A stretch of DNA of 64,000 nucleotides from Thalassorhabdomicrobium marinisediminis (GCF_003072065.1 NZ_QCYG01000001.1:1-64000); one strand, 5' to 3'. Numbered from the stretch's first letter, positions 1 to 8,098 are shown. Numbers and translations: made by a program. Notes: a model not told the origin generated them from the letters alone.

Positions 1-98
1 GCGGGGGCTGAGATCAGCGCCTTCGCGGCCGCGAGGAAACGGTCAAGGATCGCGGGTTTGTTCCAGCGGTCCAGCGCACGGCTGCGCGCCTGTTGGCT
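1..98 (-). pseudogene. Possible C-terminal remnant of a glycosyltransferase
   Basis: Read leftwards from about position 98, one frame is open to the window edge and gives a peptide with the run ARSRALDRWNKPAILDRF. This resembles the C-terminal helix of WcaI-like family-1 glycosyltransferases, which often neighbour fucose-synthase genes. No body of such a gene exists to the right, where the opposite strand encodes the tail of fcl instead. The peptide would therefore be a remnant cut off at about position 90. The identification rests on about 30 residues and is an inference. Confidence 0.3.
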
Positions 99-331
99 GC
101 GGCAAGGATGTCTCGATCCGCGAGCTGGCTGAAATGGTCGCGACGGTGGTGGGCTTTGAGGGCGCGCTGGCCTTCGACACCAGCAAACCCGACGGCGCCC
201 CGCGCAAGCTGATGGACGTGTCCCGCATGACCGATCTGGGCTGGCAAGCCCGCATCGACCTCATCGACGGCATCACCCAAACCTACGACTGGTTCCTCTC
301 ACGCGAAGCCGACACCCTGCGCGAGAGGTAG
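92..331 (+). pseudogene. fcl: GDP-L-fucose synthase, C-terminal fragment
   Basis: The frame ending at the TAG at 329-331 reads VGCGKDVSIRELAEM, then FDTSKPDGAPRKLMDVSR, then LGWQARIDL and a final TYDWFL. This is the typical last quarter of GDP-4-keto-6-deoxymannose epimerase-reductase (GDP-L-fucose synthase), which makes GDP-fucose for surface polysaccharide. Only about 78 residues match; the NADP-binding Rossmann domain and the catalytic Ser-Tyr-Lys are missing. Upstream of about position 92 the same frame stays open to the edge but no longer resembles the family (GPAHGCAP). The gene therefore looks truncated by a rearrangement, or joined wrongly in assembly, rather than merely cut by the window edge. 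Confidence 0.6.
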
Positions 332-399
332 GGCAAGGCGGGGCCGGAGGGTGAGCGCGCTTTCGGGCCCGCACCGTCAAGCGCCGCCCCGTGGCCGGA

Positions 400-954
400 T
401 CAGTCTGCGACGGCCTTCATGAACCGGTCGCGGATCACCACCGGGTCCATCGTGATCACCGGCAGCTTGATGTTGCCGCTGTCGCATTTCACCACGATGA
501 TCGTCATTTTGCCACTGTCAATCGCCGCTTGCAGGGTTTCGCCCGTGTCCTCGCCCCGGCAGGTGATGACGTTTTCGCAGCCGCAGGCCTCGGCCACCTT
601 TTCCAGCCGGGTCTTGCGGCCTGCATAGGTCGGCTGGTCCCCGGTCGAGCCATAGGACCCGTTGTCGATGATCATCAGGATGTAATTGTCGGCCACGTTG
701 TTGGCGATGGTCGACAGCGTTCCCAGATTGGTCAGGACCGAGCCGTCCCCGTCAATCGAGATCACCGTCTTGTCCTGCGCCAGCGCCAGCCCCAGCCCGA
801 TGGAGGACGCGAGCCCCATGGTGCCGAGCATGTAGAAGTTTTTCGCGTTGTCGTCGATCATGTGCAGTTCCTGACTGGGCAGGCCGATGTTGCACACAAC
901 AAGGTGGTCACGCAGGACGGGCGCGATGGCGCGCAGGATTTCGGAACGGATCAT
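400..954 (-). CDS. comE: Sulfopyruvate decarboxylase, beta (TPP-binding) subunit
   Basis: A 184-residue protein with the C-terminal thiamine-diphosphate domain fold. The cofactor and magnesium motif is at residues 69-98: GDG at 69-71, NN at 85-86 and the metal-side asparagine in IIDNGSYG. With comD it would decarboxylate 3-sulfopyruvate to sulfoacetaldehyde in the cytoplasm. The ATG at 954 was chosen because it overlaps the comD stop as ATGA, the usual sign of translational coupling for two subunits of one enzyme. Phosphonopyruvate decarboxylase is the closest alternative, but that enzyme is normally a single chain, whereas this split form and the hpsN neighbour favour sulfopyruvate. It is the last gene of the hpsN-comD-comE operon. 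Confidence 0.85.
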   Translation of the reverse strand: MIRSEILRAIAPVLRDHLVVCNIGLPSQELHMIDDNAKNFYMLGTMGLASSIGLGLALAQDKTVISIDGDGSVLTNLGTLSTIANNVADNYILMIIDNGSYGSTGDQPTYAGRKTRLEKVAEACGCENVITCRGEDTGETLQAAIDSGKMTIIVVKCDSGNIKLPVITMDPVVIRDRFMKAVAD

Positions 955-1457
955 TGGTCGCCGTAGCCTCCCCAGAAGGACGCATCCGTCAGGATCGCCA
1001 CAGGTTTGTTGCACATGAAGGTGTATTTCAGGATCGCGTCGAGCTCATCCGCGTCGGACTGGGTGTGGAAATGATAGGTCGGGATGTTGAGCTGAGCCAA
1101 CAGCGCCTTGGTGTGGACCGCCATCTCGACCTGACAGGCCACGGGCTCACGCAGCTCACCGCGATAGGAAATCAGCATCGGCAGGGGCATCCGGTAATAC
1201 TGGATCAGGGTGGCCAGCGTGTTGATCGTCACGCCGATTGCGGTGTTCTGCATGATGATCGCAGGCCGCTTGCCGCCCATCCAGGCCCCGGCGCACAGCC
1301 CCATGCCTTCGTCTTCCTTGTTTGAGGGGACGTGCAGGATGCCGTCGCGGGCCTCCACTTCCTCGATCACACCTGCGAGTTGCTTGCAGGGGACCGTGGT
1401 GACGAACGAGATGTCGTTGGCCACCAGATCGTCGACGATTTTGCGGTCTATGCTCAA
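951..1457 (-). CDS. comD: Sulfopyruvate decarboxylase, alpha subunit
   Basis: A 168-residue protein matching the N-terminal (pyrimidine-binding) TPP domain. It has VTTVPCKQL near the N terminus, the segment VPSNKEDEG around residues 43-51 holding the conserved glutamate that activates thiamine, and a GVTINTLATL helix. It partners with ComE, which brings the diphosphate-binding half. I start it at a TTG (1457) because a strong AAAGGAG ribosome-binding site lies 8 nt upstream and there is no ATG nearby. It follows hpsN by 48 nt. Substrate assignment rests on the split-subunit architecture and the sulfonate neighbour, not on a unique residue. Confidence 0.85.
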   Translation of the reverse strand: MSIDRKIVDDLVANDISFVTTVPCKQLAGVIEEVEARDGILHVPSNKEDEGMGLCAGAWMGGKRPAIIMQNTAIGVTINTLATLIQYYRMPLPMLISYRGELREPVACQVEMAVHTKALLAQLNIPTYHFHTQSDADELDAILKYTFMCNKPVAILTDASFWGGYGDQ

Positions 1458-1465
1458 GGGGTGCG

Positions 1466-1472
1466 CTCCTTT
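1466..1472 (-). promoter_or_regulatory. Ribosome-binding site deciding the TTG start of comD
   Basis: On the minus strand AAAGGAG is followed by 8 nt and then TTG. This is the only well-placed Shine-Dalgarno sequence near the conserved N terminus of ComD, so it supports the non-ATG start. Confidence 0.65.
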
Positions 1473-1505
1473 GTGGGGCAGGGCTTCGGGGGGACCATCG
1501 GCGGC

Positions 1506-2813
1506 TTACCCCCGGGTCGTCAAATCGAAAGTCTCTTCGGGGAAGTATTTGGCCAGCCGCACATCCGCGGCGCGGGCGTGGCCTTCCATCCCTTCGAGGC
1601 GGGACAGGCGGGCGGTCGCTTCGGCCACCGGGCGCGCGCCGTCGCGCGTGGCTTGTTGCCAGGTGACCAGCTTGGTGAATTTGTGCACCGACAGCCCGCC
1701 GGTGTAGCAGGCCGCGCCCGAGGTGGGCAGCACGTGGTTCGTCCCGGCGGCCTTGTCGCCAAACGCCACTGTCGTCTCCTCGCCCAGAAACAGCGCCCCA
1801 TAGCAGCGCAGCCGGTCAAGCCACCACGGCAAGTCGGCGGCATGAACAGAGAGGTGTTCGGGCGCATAGGCGTCGGAACAGGCGGCCATGTCGGCGCGGT
1901 CGGGGCACAATATCACCTCGGCATAGTCGCGCCAGGCCGCGCGGGCGTTGTCGCGGTTCATCTCGGGCAGGGCGTCGATCAGCACGGGCACCCGGCGCAG
2001 CACCGCCTCGGCCAGCGCGCGGCTGTCGGTCACCAGCCAGACCGGAGAATTATAGCCATGTTCGGCCTGACTGACGAGGTCGGTCGCCACGATCTGCGGG
2101 TCGGCCGTCGCATCGGCGAGGATCAAACTGTCGGTGGGGCCGGCGATCATGTCGATCCCGGTCTGCCCGAACAGGATGCGCTTGGCTTCGGCCACATATT
2201 GATTGCCCGGCCCCACAAGGATGTTGGCAGGCGGCTGGTCGAACAGCCCGTAGGCCAGCGCCGCGATGCCTTGCACCCCGCCCATCGCCAAGATCGTATC
2301 CGCGCCCGCCAGATGCGCCGCATAGAGGATCGCCGGGGCGATGCCGACGCCGGGCCGGGGCGGCGAGGCGACCGAGATATGCCGGCACCCGGCAACCTTG
2401 GCTGTGGTCACGGTCATCAGCGCCGAGGCGACGTGACTGTAGCGCCCGCCGGGCACGTAGCAGCCCGCCGTGTCGATCGGGATCGCCTTTTGTCCGGCGA
2501 TGAAGCCCGGCAGCACCTCATGCTCGAAATCCACAAGCGTCGCCTTCTGCGCCTGTGCGAAGCCCTCGATGTTGCGATGGGCGAAGGCGATGTCGTCTTT
2601 CAATTGCTGCGGCACCTGCGCGCTTGCCGCTTCGATGGCGTCCGCCGTCAGCACCACCGGCCCGTCGTAGCCGTCAAGGCGCGCGGCATATCGCAGGGCC
2701 GCGTCCTCGCGCCCCTTTTCGATCTCGTCCAGCATCGCGCGCACATCAGCTTGCACCTCGGACGCGCCCGAGTGCGAGGTTTTGGGTGCCGACTTGATAT
2801 ATTCCCGGGCCAT
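1506..2813 (-). CDS. hpsN: Sulfopropanediol 3-dehydrogenase (histidinol-dehydrogenase family)
   Basis: A 435-residue member of the histidinol dehydrogenase superfamily of the HpsN type. These enzymes oxidise (R)-2,3-dihydroxypropane-1-sulfonate to (R)-sulfolactate with NAD. Family landmarks are PGGRYSHVASALM, GGVQGIAALAYG, VGPGNQYVAEAKR, AGPTDSLILAD and the zinc-site run SQAEHGYNS, then YAPEHLSVH. It is not in a his operon; its neighbours are the sulfopyruvate decarboxylase subunits and a LacI regulator, which fits DHPS catabolism. The ATG at 2813 (MAREYIKSAP) was preferred over an upstream TTG at 2873, because the extra 20 codons would run through a LacI operator and do not resemble the family. 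No strong ribosome-binding site precedes the ATG. Confidence 0.88.
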   Translation of the reverse strand: MAREYIKSAPKTSHSGASEVQADVRAMLDEIEKGREDAALRYAARLDGYDGPVVLTADAIEAASAQVPQQLKDDIAFAHRNIEGFAQAQKATLVDFEHEVLPGFIAGQKAIPIDTAGCYVPGGRYSHVASALMTVTTAKVAGCRHISVASPPRPGVGIAPAILYAAHLAGADTILAMGGVQGIAALAYGLFDQPPANILVGPGNQYVAEAKRILFGQTGIDMIAGPTDSLILADATADPQIVATDLVSQAEHGYNSPVWLVTDSRALAEAVLRRVPVLIDALPEMNRDNARAAWRDYAEVILCPDRADMAACSDAYAPEHLSVHAADLPWWLDRLRCYGALFLGEETTVAFGDKAAGTNHVLPTSGAACYTGGLSVHKFTKLVTWQQATRDGARPVAEATARLSRLEGMEGHARAADVRLAKYFPEETFDLTTRG

Positions 2814-2845
2814 CTGCTGCGCCTGATCTGACTTGTTGTGGTAAC

Positions 2846-2859
2846 TGTAAGCGCTTACA
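2846..2859. promoter_or_regulatory. LacI-family operator 1 (perfect palindrome)
   Basis: TGTAAGCGCTTACA is a perfect 14-bp palindrome with the central CG and flanking A/T pattern of LacI-family operators. It lies 33 bp upstream of the hpsN start, in the region shared with the divergent lacI-type gene. Confidence 0.75.
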
Positions 2860-2868
2860 TTTGATTTA

Positions 2869-2882
2869 TGCAAGCGCTTTCA
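2869..2882. promoter_or_regulatory. LacI-family operator 2
   Basis: TGCAAGCGCTTTCA is a near-palindrome of the same AAGCGCTT core, centred 23 bp (about two helical turns) from operator 1. The pair could hold two regulator dimers on one DNA face and control both divergent transcripts. Confidence 0.65.
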
Positions 2883-2947
2883 TCTTGCTCTGCGTCGGCA
2901 GCGCGGGGATGCTGGCAGCGGGCAGGGCACAGCGCGAAGGGCACAGA

Positions 2948-3979
2948 ATGGTGGAAGAGACGGCGATTCCCACATTGGCCGATGTTGCGGCGCGGGCCGG
3001 TGTTTCGACCGCCACGGTGTCGCGCGTGCTCAACAGCCCCGACAAGGTCGCCCCCAAGACCCGTGAGAGGGTTGCGCGAGCCGTGGCTGATCTGGGCTAT
3101 TCGCCGAATTTCGGCGCCCGCGTCATGGCGGCGCGACAGACCAAGACCGTCGGCGCGGTGATCCCGACCATGGAAAACGCCATCTTCGCCAAGGGGTTGC
3201 AGGCTTTTCAAGAGGCTTTGCACGAATATGGTTATACCCTGTTGGTGGCCAGCACCGGCTACGATGCCGAGGTCGAGGACGCGCAAATCCGCGCGCTCGT
3301 CGCGCGCGGGGCAGATGCGCTTTTACTGATCGGGCACAGCCGGGGTCGCGGCCTCTACGACTTTCTGGCCCGACAAGAGGTGCCCGCCGTCGTCACCTGG
3401 GCGGTGCGGCCTGACGACGCCGGTGCCGTGCCCTCCATCGGGTTCGACAACCGGCAGGCGATGCGCGAACTGGCCGGGCATGTGATCGGGTTGGGCCACC
3501 GGCACCTTGCTTTGATCTCGGCCGAGATCGCGCAGAACGACCGGGCCGCCGAGCGGCGCGCCGGGGTGCGCGCCGCGTTGGCAGACAAGGGCCTGTCGCC
3601 AGATGCCCTGATCTACGTCGAGACGCCCTACGGCTTTGACGAGGGCTCGGTCGCTTTCGCCCAAGTGATGGCAAAACGCCCACGCCCGACGGCCGTGCTT
3701 TGCGGGAACGATGTGCTGGCCGCCGGCGCGTTGCGGCAGGCGCGGGCGATGGGGCTGGACGTGCCGGGGGAGGTGTCGATCACCGGCTTCGACGACATCG
3801 ACCTTGCGCAGATCCTGCATCCGCCGCTGACAACCGTGCGCGTGCCGCACCGTGACATGGGGCGGCAGGCGGCGCTGGCCCTGATCGGGCACCTCACAGG
3901 GGCCGCGCCGCTGAGTTCGGCGACGCTCGACACGTCAATCGTGCTGCGCGACACGCTGGCCCCGCCCGGCCACACCTAG
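2948..3979 (+). CDS. LacI-family transcriptional regulator of the DHPS locus
   Basis: A 343-residue LacI/GalR regulator. The N-terminal helix-turn-helix is PTLADVAARAGVSTATVSRVLN (about residues 8-29, hinge following), and a periplasmic-binding-protein-like effector domain follows, including ITGFDDIDLAQILHPPLTTV. The ATG at 2948 has a GAAGGG ribosome-binding site 6 nt upstream and gives the expected N-terminal length. It is divergent from hpsN-comDE, and two matching operators lie between them, so it most likely represses that operon and itself and is relieved by DHPS or sulfolactate. The effector is inferred from context only. Confidence 0.88.
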   Translation: MVEETAIPTLADVAARAGVSTATVSRVLNSPDKVAPKTRERVARAVADLGYSPNFGARVMAARQTKTVGAVIPTMENAIFAKGLQAFQEALHEYGYTLLVASTGYDAEVEDAQIRALVARGADALLLIGHSRGRGLYDFLARQEVPAVVTWAVRPDDAGAVPSIGFDNRQAMRELAGHVIGLGHRHLALISAEIAQNDRAAERRAGVRAALADKGLSPDALIYVETPYGFDEGSVAFAQVMAKRPRPTAVLCGNDVLAAGALRQARAMGLDVPGEVSITGFDDIDLAQILHPPLTTVRVPHRDMGRQAALALIGHLTGAAPLSSATLDTSIVLRDTLAPPGHT

Positions 3980-4025
3980 GGCGGTCCGGTGACGGGGCCG
4001 CTCAGCGGCGTAGCGTTCCCCGCCC

Positions 4026-4736
4026 TCAATACAACGCCGACAGCCCCTTGGGTTTGATCGCGGGGAGCACGATCACATCCGAGCCATGCACCGCCCGGTC
4101 GTGCAGATGGATCACGTCCTGATTGAGCATGCGGATACAGCCCGACGACACCGCCTTGCCCAACTCGCGGTAGGACGCATCGCCGTGGATGCGGTAGAGC
4201 GTATCGACCCCGTTCTGGAACAGATAGAGCGCCCGCGCGCCCATGGGGTTGCCGGGGCCCGGATCCATGCCGCCGTTGGCGACCGAGTAGGGGGCGAGCT
4301 CGGGCTGGCGCTCGATCATCGAGGCGGGCACCTTCCAGCGGGGCCACTTGCGGCAGAACTGCAGCCGCGCGGTGCCTTCCCAGTCGAAGCCAGCGGCGCC
4401 TACGCTCACCCCGTAGCGCGTGGCCGTGTCGTCGCTCTCGATGAAATACAACAGCGCCTCATCGGGATCGACCACGATCGTGCCGTAGGCGTGGCCCTTG
4501 TAGGGGTTGTCGACCTCCTGCCGCCAGTATTCCGGCGGTAACACGCCTTCGGGGATGGCGGGCACGGGAAAGGGTTCGTCCGTGATCGCGCCATAGAACG
4601 CGGGCAGGGGCGGGATCGGCGGCGGGGCCGGCGGCGCGGCTGGCACGGGTGCGGGGGCGGCGGTGCGGGTCACCGAGGCACAGGCGGACAGCCCGGCCAT
4701 GGCGCCGGTGGCGACAAAGCTTCGTCGTGTAAGCAT
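4026..4736 (-). CDS. L,D-transpeptidase, YkuD domain, lipoprotein-like
   Basis: A 236-residue exported protein. The N terminus TRRSFVATGAMAGLSAC combines a twin-arginine-like start with a lipobox (LSAC, Cys19), followed by a Pro/Ala-rich spacer. The YkuD catalytic region is IHGDASYRELGKAVSSGCIRM, with the histidine and the nucleophilic cysteine in SSGCIRM. Such enzymes make 3-3 peptidoglycan cross-links or attach proteins to the wall. The ATG at 4736 has AAGGA 9 nt upstream. It converges with the LacI-type gene and is followed upstream by a small exported protein. Confidence 0.88.
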   Translation of the reverse strand: MLTRRSFVATGAMAGLSACASVTRTAAPAPVPAAPPAPPPIPPLPAFYGAITDEPFPVPAIPEGVLPPEYWRQEVDNPYKGHAYGTIVVDPDEALLYFIESDDTATRYGVSVGAAGFDWEGTARLQFCRKWPRWKVPASMIERQPELAPYSVANGGMDPGPGNPMGARALYLFQNGVDTLYRIHGDASYRELGKAVSSGCIRMLNQDVIHLHDRAVHGSDVIVLPAIKPKGLSALY

Positions 4737-4791
4737 TTTGGATTCCTTGGAAAATCTGAACGGTGGGGCGCAGGGTGCGCCGGTGGGCCGG

Positions 4792-5130
4792 TCAGAGTGC
4801 GCGCGGTGGGTCGCGCGGCGGCGTGGGCGTGGTTTCCGTGGCGTGCCAGTCGTCAAACCCCGCCGCATGGGTCGCCGCGTGGCGCGGCCCGGTGGCGCCC
4901 TCAGCAGCCGGAAGCACCCGGTCTGCGCTGCAGGACGCGCCGGGCAAGGTCATCGTGCGGCAGGATTTGCGCAAGGTCACAGCGGCGGGGCGGGGCTCTG
5001 CCGCTGTCCGGTCCGAATGCTCTGCCGGGGTCGCCATCGCGGCGACGGGCGTGCCGGCGTGGGCATAGGCCCCCCAGGGCAGGATCAAAAGGGTCATCAA
5101 GACCGCAAGAACGGACCGCAACGTACACAT
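4792..5130 (-). CDS. Small exported protein of unknown function
   Basis: A 112-residue protein with a clear signal peptide (MCTLRSVLAVLMTLLILPWGAYAHA) and then a short Ala/Thr/Pro-rich chain with two cysteines (SCRTMTLPGASC) and several histidines near the end (RHAATHAAGFDDWH). I do not recognise a family. The start at 5130 was chosen because it begins the hydrophobic signal directly. It lies between the L,D-transpeptidase and the DUF3422 gene on the same strand. The coding call rests on the signal peptide and on the lack of a competing gene in this interval. Confidence 0.5.
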   Translation of the reverse strand: MCTLRSVLAVLMTLLILPWGAYAHAGTPVAAMATPAEHSDRTAAEPRPAAVTLRKSCRTMTLPGASCSADRVLPAAEGATGPRHAATHAAGFDDWHATETTPTPPRDPPRAL

Positions 5131-5221
5131 GGCATGGTATTTGCCCCCTGTGCCGCGGAAGTCCAGACCCGCGCGGGCCACACCCGGTGACATTGGCGTG
5201 AAGCTGCCGCGTCGGGCGCCC

Positions 5222-6505
5222 CTAGCGCGTCAGCCGTTTGCGCACCTGTCTGAGCGTCAGCCAGACCAGCGCCACCACAACGGGCACCACCGCCGCCGTG
5301 AACGCGGCTTTCGGGATACCGGACACCTCACGCAGCGGGGCCAGAACATAGAGCACGAGATTAGCCGCGTAGTAGCTGATCGCCACCACCGACAACCCCT
5401 CGACCGTATGTTGCAAACGCAACTGCAGGTCGGCCCGCCGATCCATGCTTTCCAGCAGGGACTGGTTCTGCGCCGAGCGTTCCACGTCCACCCGCGTGCG
5501 CAACAGGTTGCTGGCCCGCATCGCGCGATTCGACATGCTTTCCAAACGGTTGCGGCTTGACGTTACAGTGCGCATCGCCGGATCGAACCGCCGGGTCATG
5601 AAGTCGCGGAAGGTCTGCATGCCTTCGAAACTGCCCTCGCGCAGGATGGTGATCCGCTGGGACACGATCGCCTCATAGGCCTCGGTCGCCCCAAACCGGA
5701 AGGCCGATTGCGCGACCTCGTTTTCCAGCTCCGCCGAGATCACCAGCAGTTGCTGCAGCAGATCGTCCGGGCGCGCCCCGTCGCGCAGCATGTCCGCCGA
5801 GAGAGAGGCCAGCTTGTCCTCGACCTGTGCCACCCGGGGGGCGAGCGCGCGCACCCGCGCCAGACCGAGCATCGCCATAGACTTGTAGGTCTCGATCTCG
5901 CACAGGCGCTGCACCACCCGACCGATGCGCCGGTCATCGCAGGTGTCACCCGCGAAAACCGCAAAACGCGTGTGGCCGGAGTGATCGATGCGGAAATCGC
6001 CGGCGATCACCAGCTCATCCTCAAGCACGCGGCTGATGGCAAGGCTTTCGGGAACGAACCAATCTTCGGCCCGCGCCAGTATCTCGCCCGTGTCCTGCGT
6101 GCGCTCGATACGGATCACCGCCGAGGTGATGCGCGTGGCCTCACACCCGGCGAGCCAGTCCTTGGGGAAAATGTCAAAGGCGTCATCGGCGAAGGGGCGG
6201 TCCGTGCGGGCGATGTCGAAGATGGTGTAAGTCACGAATTCCGTGTGACTTTCCCACTTCAACATATGTTTGCCGATGGGGCCGGAATAATGCGTAGCCC
6301 CGGCCCGGGGATGCGGCGCGCCGAACCGGTCAAGGAGCCGCAAAAGATCCACCATATCCGCGCCGCGATCGCGTCCGGCGGCGTTGGCGGCGGGCTTCAG
6401 CGCCAAAAACAGGGCCTGTCCGGGGGCGCTGATGGTCGGAAAGGGCCGGGCGTGCAGCTCGTTCGACAGCTCATACCTGAGCGGGTGATCGGCGATTGAA
6501 GACAT
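5222..6505 (-). CDS. DUF3422 family membrane-anchored protein
   Basis: A 427-residue protein starting MSSIADHPLRYELSNELHARPFP, the characteristic N-terminal motif of DUF3422. The middle is long and helical, rich in Arg/Glu/Leu, and the C terminus has two membrane segments (LSVVAISYYAANLVLYVLAPL and AAFTAAVVPVVVALVWLTL). This gives a large cytoplasmic domain tethered by two helices, a layout reminiscent of CorA-like proteins, but no GMN motif is present. No biochemical function is established to my knowledge. It is transcribed away from the creatinase gene. Confidence 0.8.
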   Translation of the reverse strand: MSSIADHPLRYELSNELHARPFPTISAPGQALFLALKPAANAAGRDRGADMVDLLRLLDRFGAPHPRAGATHYSGPIGKHMLKWESHTEFVTYTIFDIARTDRPFADDAFDIFPKDWLAGCEATRITSAVIRIERTQDTGEILARAEDWFVPESLAISRVLEDELVIAGDFRIDHSGHTRFAVFAGDTCDDRRIGRVVQRLCEIETYKSMAMLGLARVRALAPRVAQVEDKLASLSADMLRDGARPDDLLQQLLVISAELENEVAQSAFRFGATEAYEAIVSQRITILREGSFEGMQTFRDFMTRRFDPAMRTVTSSRNRLESMSNRAMRASNLLRTRVDVERSAQNQSLLESMDRRADLQLRLQHTVEGLSVVAISYYAANLVLYVLAPLREVSGIPKAAFTAAVVPVVVALVWLTLRQVRKRLTR

Positions 6506-6866
6506 GGAATCGGCAAGCCTGTGCTGCAGCGGGGTCGCGGAGACGATAGCGACTCGAACCCGTGTGTCAAAGAAAAGATGTGCAAATGCAATGATTTAGC
6601 GGAATACAACGGCATACCGTCCGACCGGTCGCACCGGCGGGCAATTTTTGCAAATGTCGCGTTTGCGACACCGTGATGCCGCGTTCAGGCTTGCCGGCGC
6701 GCGCGCCGTGGGGCATCAGACATGCAGGGATGGCGATGGCGTCGCCTGCACATGTGCATAATCCTGTATCCACCTTCCTGAACGCCGGGACTTTTCTTTG
6801 CTGCCGTTGCAGCCGGGGAAGTTCGCTTCTCCGTTGCATCGGCCCGATGACGAGGGAGCCATTGTC
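6506..6866. promoter_or_regulatory. Divergent intergenic region upstream of creatinase
   Basis: 361 bp without a gene between DUF3422 and creatinase. It holds three symmetric elements: TGTCGC-GTTT-GCGACA at 6655-6670, a TGCAGG/CCTGCA inverted repeat between 6723 and 6750, and the perfect 12-bp palindrome TGCACATGTGCA at 6747-6758. A regulator site is likely. I found no convincing -35/-10 pair and nothing resembling a known guanidine riboswitch. Confidence 0.4.
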
Positions 6867-8069
6867 ATGGATCGTCCAGAGTTTTACCGTTTTCATCAGG
6901 GTGAAAAGACCCTTCCGTTCGCCGCGTCCGAGTATGACGCCCGCCTTGCCAAGTTGCGCAAGGACATGGAGGCCAACGGCGTCGAGGCCTGTGTTTTCAC
7001 CTCGATGCACAACATCGCCTATTATTCCGGCTTTCTGTATTGCAGTTTCGGCCGCCCCTACGGGCTGGTCGTCACGCCGTCCGAAAGCGTCACCATCAGC
7101 GCGGGCATCGACGCGGCGCAGCCGTGGCGGCGGTCGCATCAGGACAACATCACCTACACCGATTGGCAGCGGAACAACTACTGGCGGGCGGTGAAGTCCG
7201 TCACCGGCGAGGGAAAAGTGATCGGCTATGAGGGCGATCATCTGACCTTGGCGCAATCGGGCCTGCTGGACGAGTTCCTGTCCCCGTCCAAGCGCGTGGA
7301 CGTGGCCCCGATGACCATGCGTCAGCGGATGCACAAGTCCGAGGCCGAGATCGCCCTGATCCGCCAGTGTGCACAGGTCGCCGATGTGGGCGGCTATGCG
7401 ATCAAGGACGCGGTCAAGGAAGGCGCGCGCGAGATCGACGTGGCCATGGCCGGCCGTGACGCGATGGAGCTGGAAATCGCCAAGCGATTCCCCGACGCCG
7501 AATACCGCGACACATGGGTCTGGTTCCAATCCGGCATCAACACCGACGGCGCGCACAACCCTGTCACCTCACGCAAGCTGGAGCGGGGCGATATCCTGTC
7601 GCTCAACACTTTCCCCATGATCTCGGGGTATTACACCGCGCTGGAGCGGACCATGTTCGTGGGCGAGGTGGACGACGCCAGCCGCAAGGTCTGGGAAGCC
7701 AACGTCGGCGCCCATGAATACGGCATGTCGCTGCTTAAACCCGGCGTGTCTTGCGCCGAGGTCACGCACAAGATCAACGACTTCTTCGCCGAGCGCGACC
7801 TGCTGCAATACCGCACCTTCGGCTACGGCCACTCGTTCGGCATCCTGTCGCACTACTACGGGCGCGAAGCCGGGTTGGAACTGCGCGAGGATATAGACAC
7901 GGTGCTTGAGCCGGGCATGGTGATCTCGATGGAGCCCATGCTGACCATCCCCGAAGACCAGCCGGGCGCGGGCGGCTACCGTGAGCATGACATCCTGATC
8001 ATCACCGAAGACGGGAACGAGAACATCACCGGCTATCCATATGGACCGGACTTCAACGTCGTAGGGTAA
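6867..8069 (+). CDS. Creatinase (creatine amidinohydrolase)
   Basis: A 400-residue pita-bread (M24) family enzyme that hydrolyses creatine to sarcosine and urea in the cytoplasm. It keeps the creatinase-specific residues rather than the metallopeptidase ligands: SFGRPY near residue 60, WFQSGINTDGAHNPVT with the catalytic histidine, ALERTMF, the long invariant run TFGYGHSFG..LSHYYGREAGLELRED, and ISMEPM. These match the Pseudomonas enzyme nearly residue for residue. The ATG at 6867 follows CGAGGGAG. The gene ends just before an intrinsic terminator, so it may be transcribed alone. Downstream DUF1989, transporter and hydantoinase genes fit creatine and creatinine use. Confidence 0.93.
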   Translation: MDRPEFYRFHQGEKTLPFAASEYDARLAKLRKDMEANGVEACVFTSMHNIAYYSGFLYCSFGRPYGLVVTPSESVTISAGIDAAQPWRRSHQDNITYTDWQRNNYWRAVKSVTGEGKVIGYEGDHLTLAQSGLLDEFLSPSKRVDVAPMTMRQRMHKSEAEIALIRQCAQVADVGGYAIKDAVKEGAREIDVAMAGRDAMELEIAKRFPDAEYRDTWVWFQSGINTDGAHNPVTSRKLERGDILSLNTFPMISGYYTALERTMFVGEVDDASRKVWEANVGAHEYGMSLLKPGVSCAEVTHKINDFFAERDLLQYRTFGYGHSFGILSHYYGREAGLELREDIDTVLEPGMVISMEPMLTIPEDQPGAGGYREHDILIITEDGNENITGYPYGPDFNVVG

Positions 8070-8098
8070 GTCACCGACATAGAACAAAAATCAGAACT

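Noticed and set aside
2814-2873. Longer hpsN starting at TTG 2873
   Set aside because: The added 20 residues run through a LacI operator, lack a ribosome-binding site and are not family-like.
4792-5201. Plus-strand open frames opposite the small exported protein
   Set aside because: They have no ribosome-binding site or recognisable sequence, whereas the minus-strand frame begins with a clear signal peptide.
6506-6866. Guanidine riboswitch upstream of creatinase
   Set aside because: The hairpins present do not show the ACGR-type loops or conserved cores of guanidine riboswitches as far as I can judge by eye.
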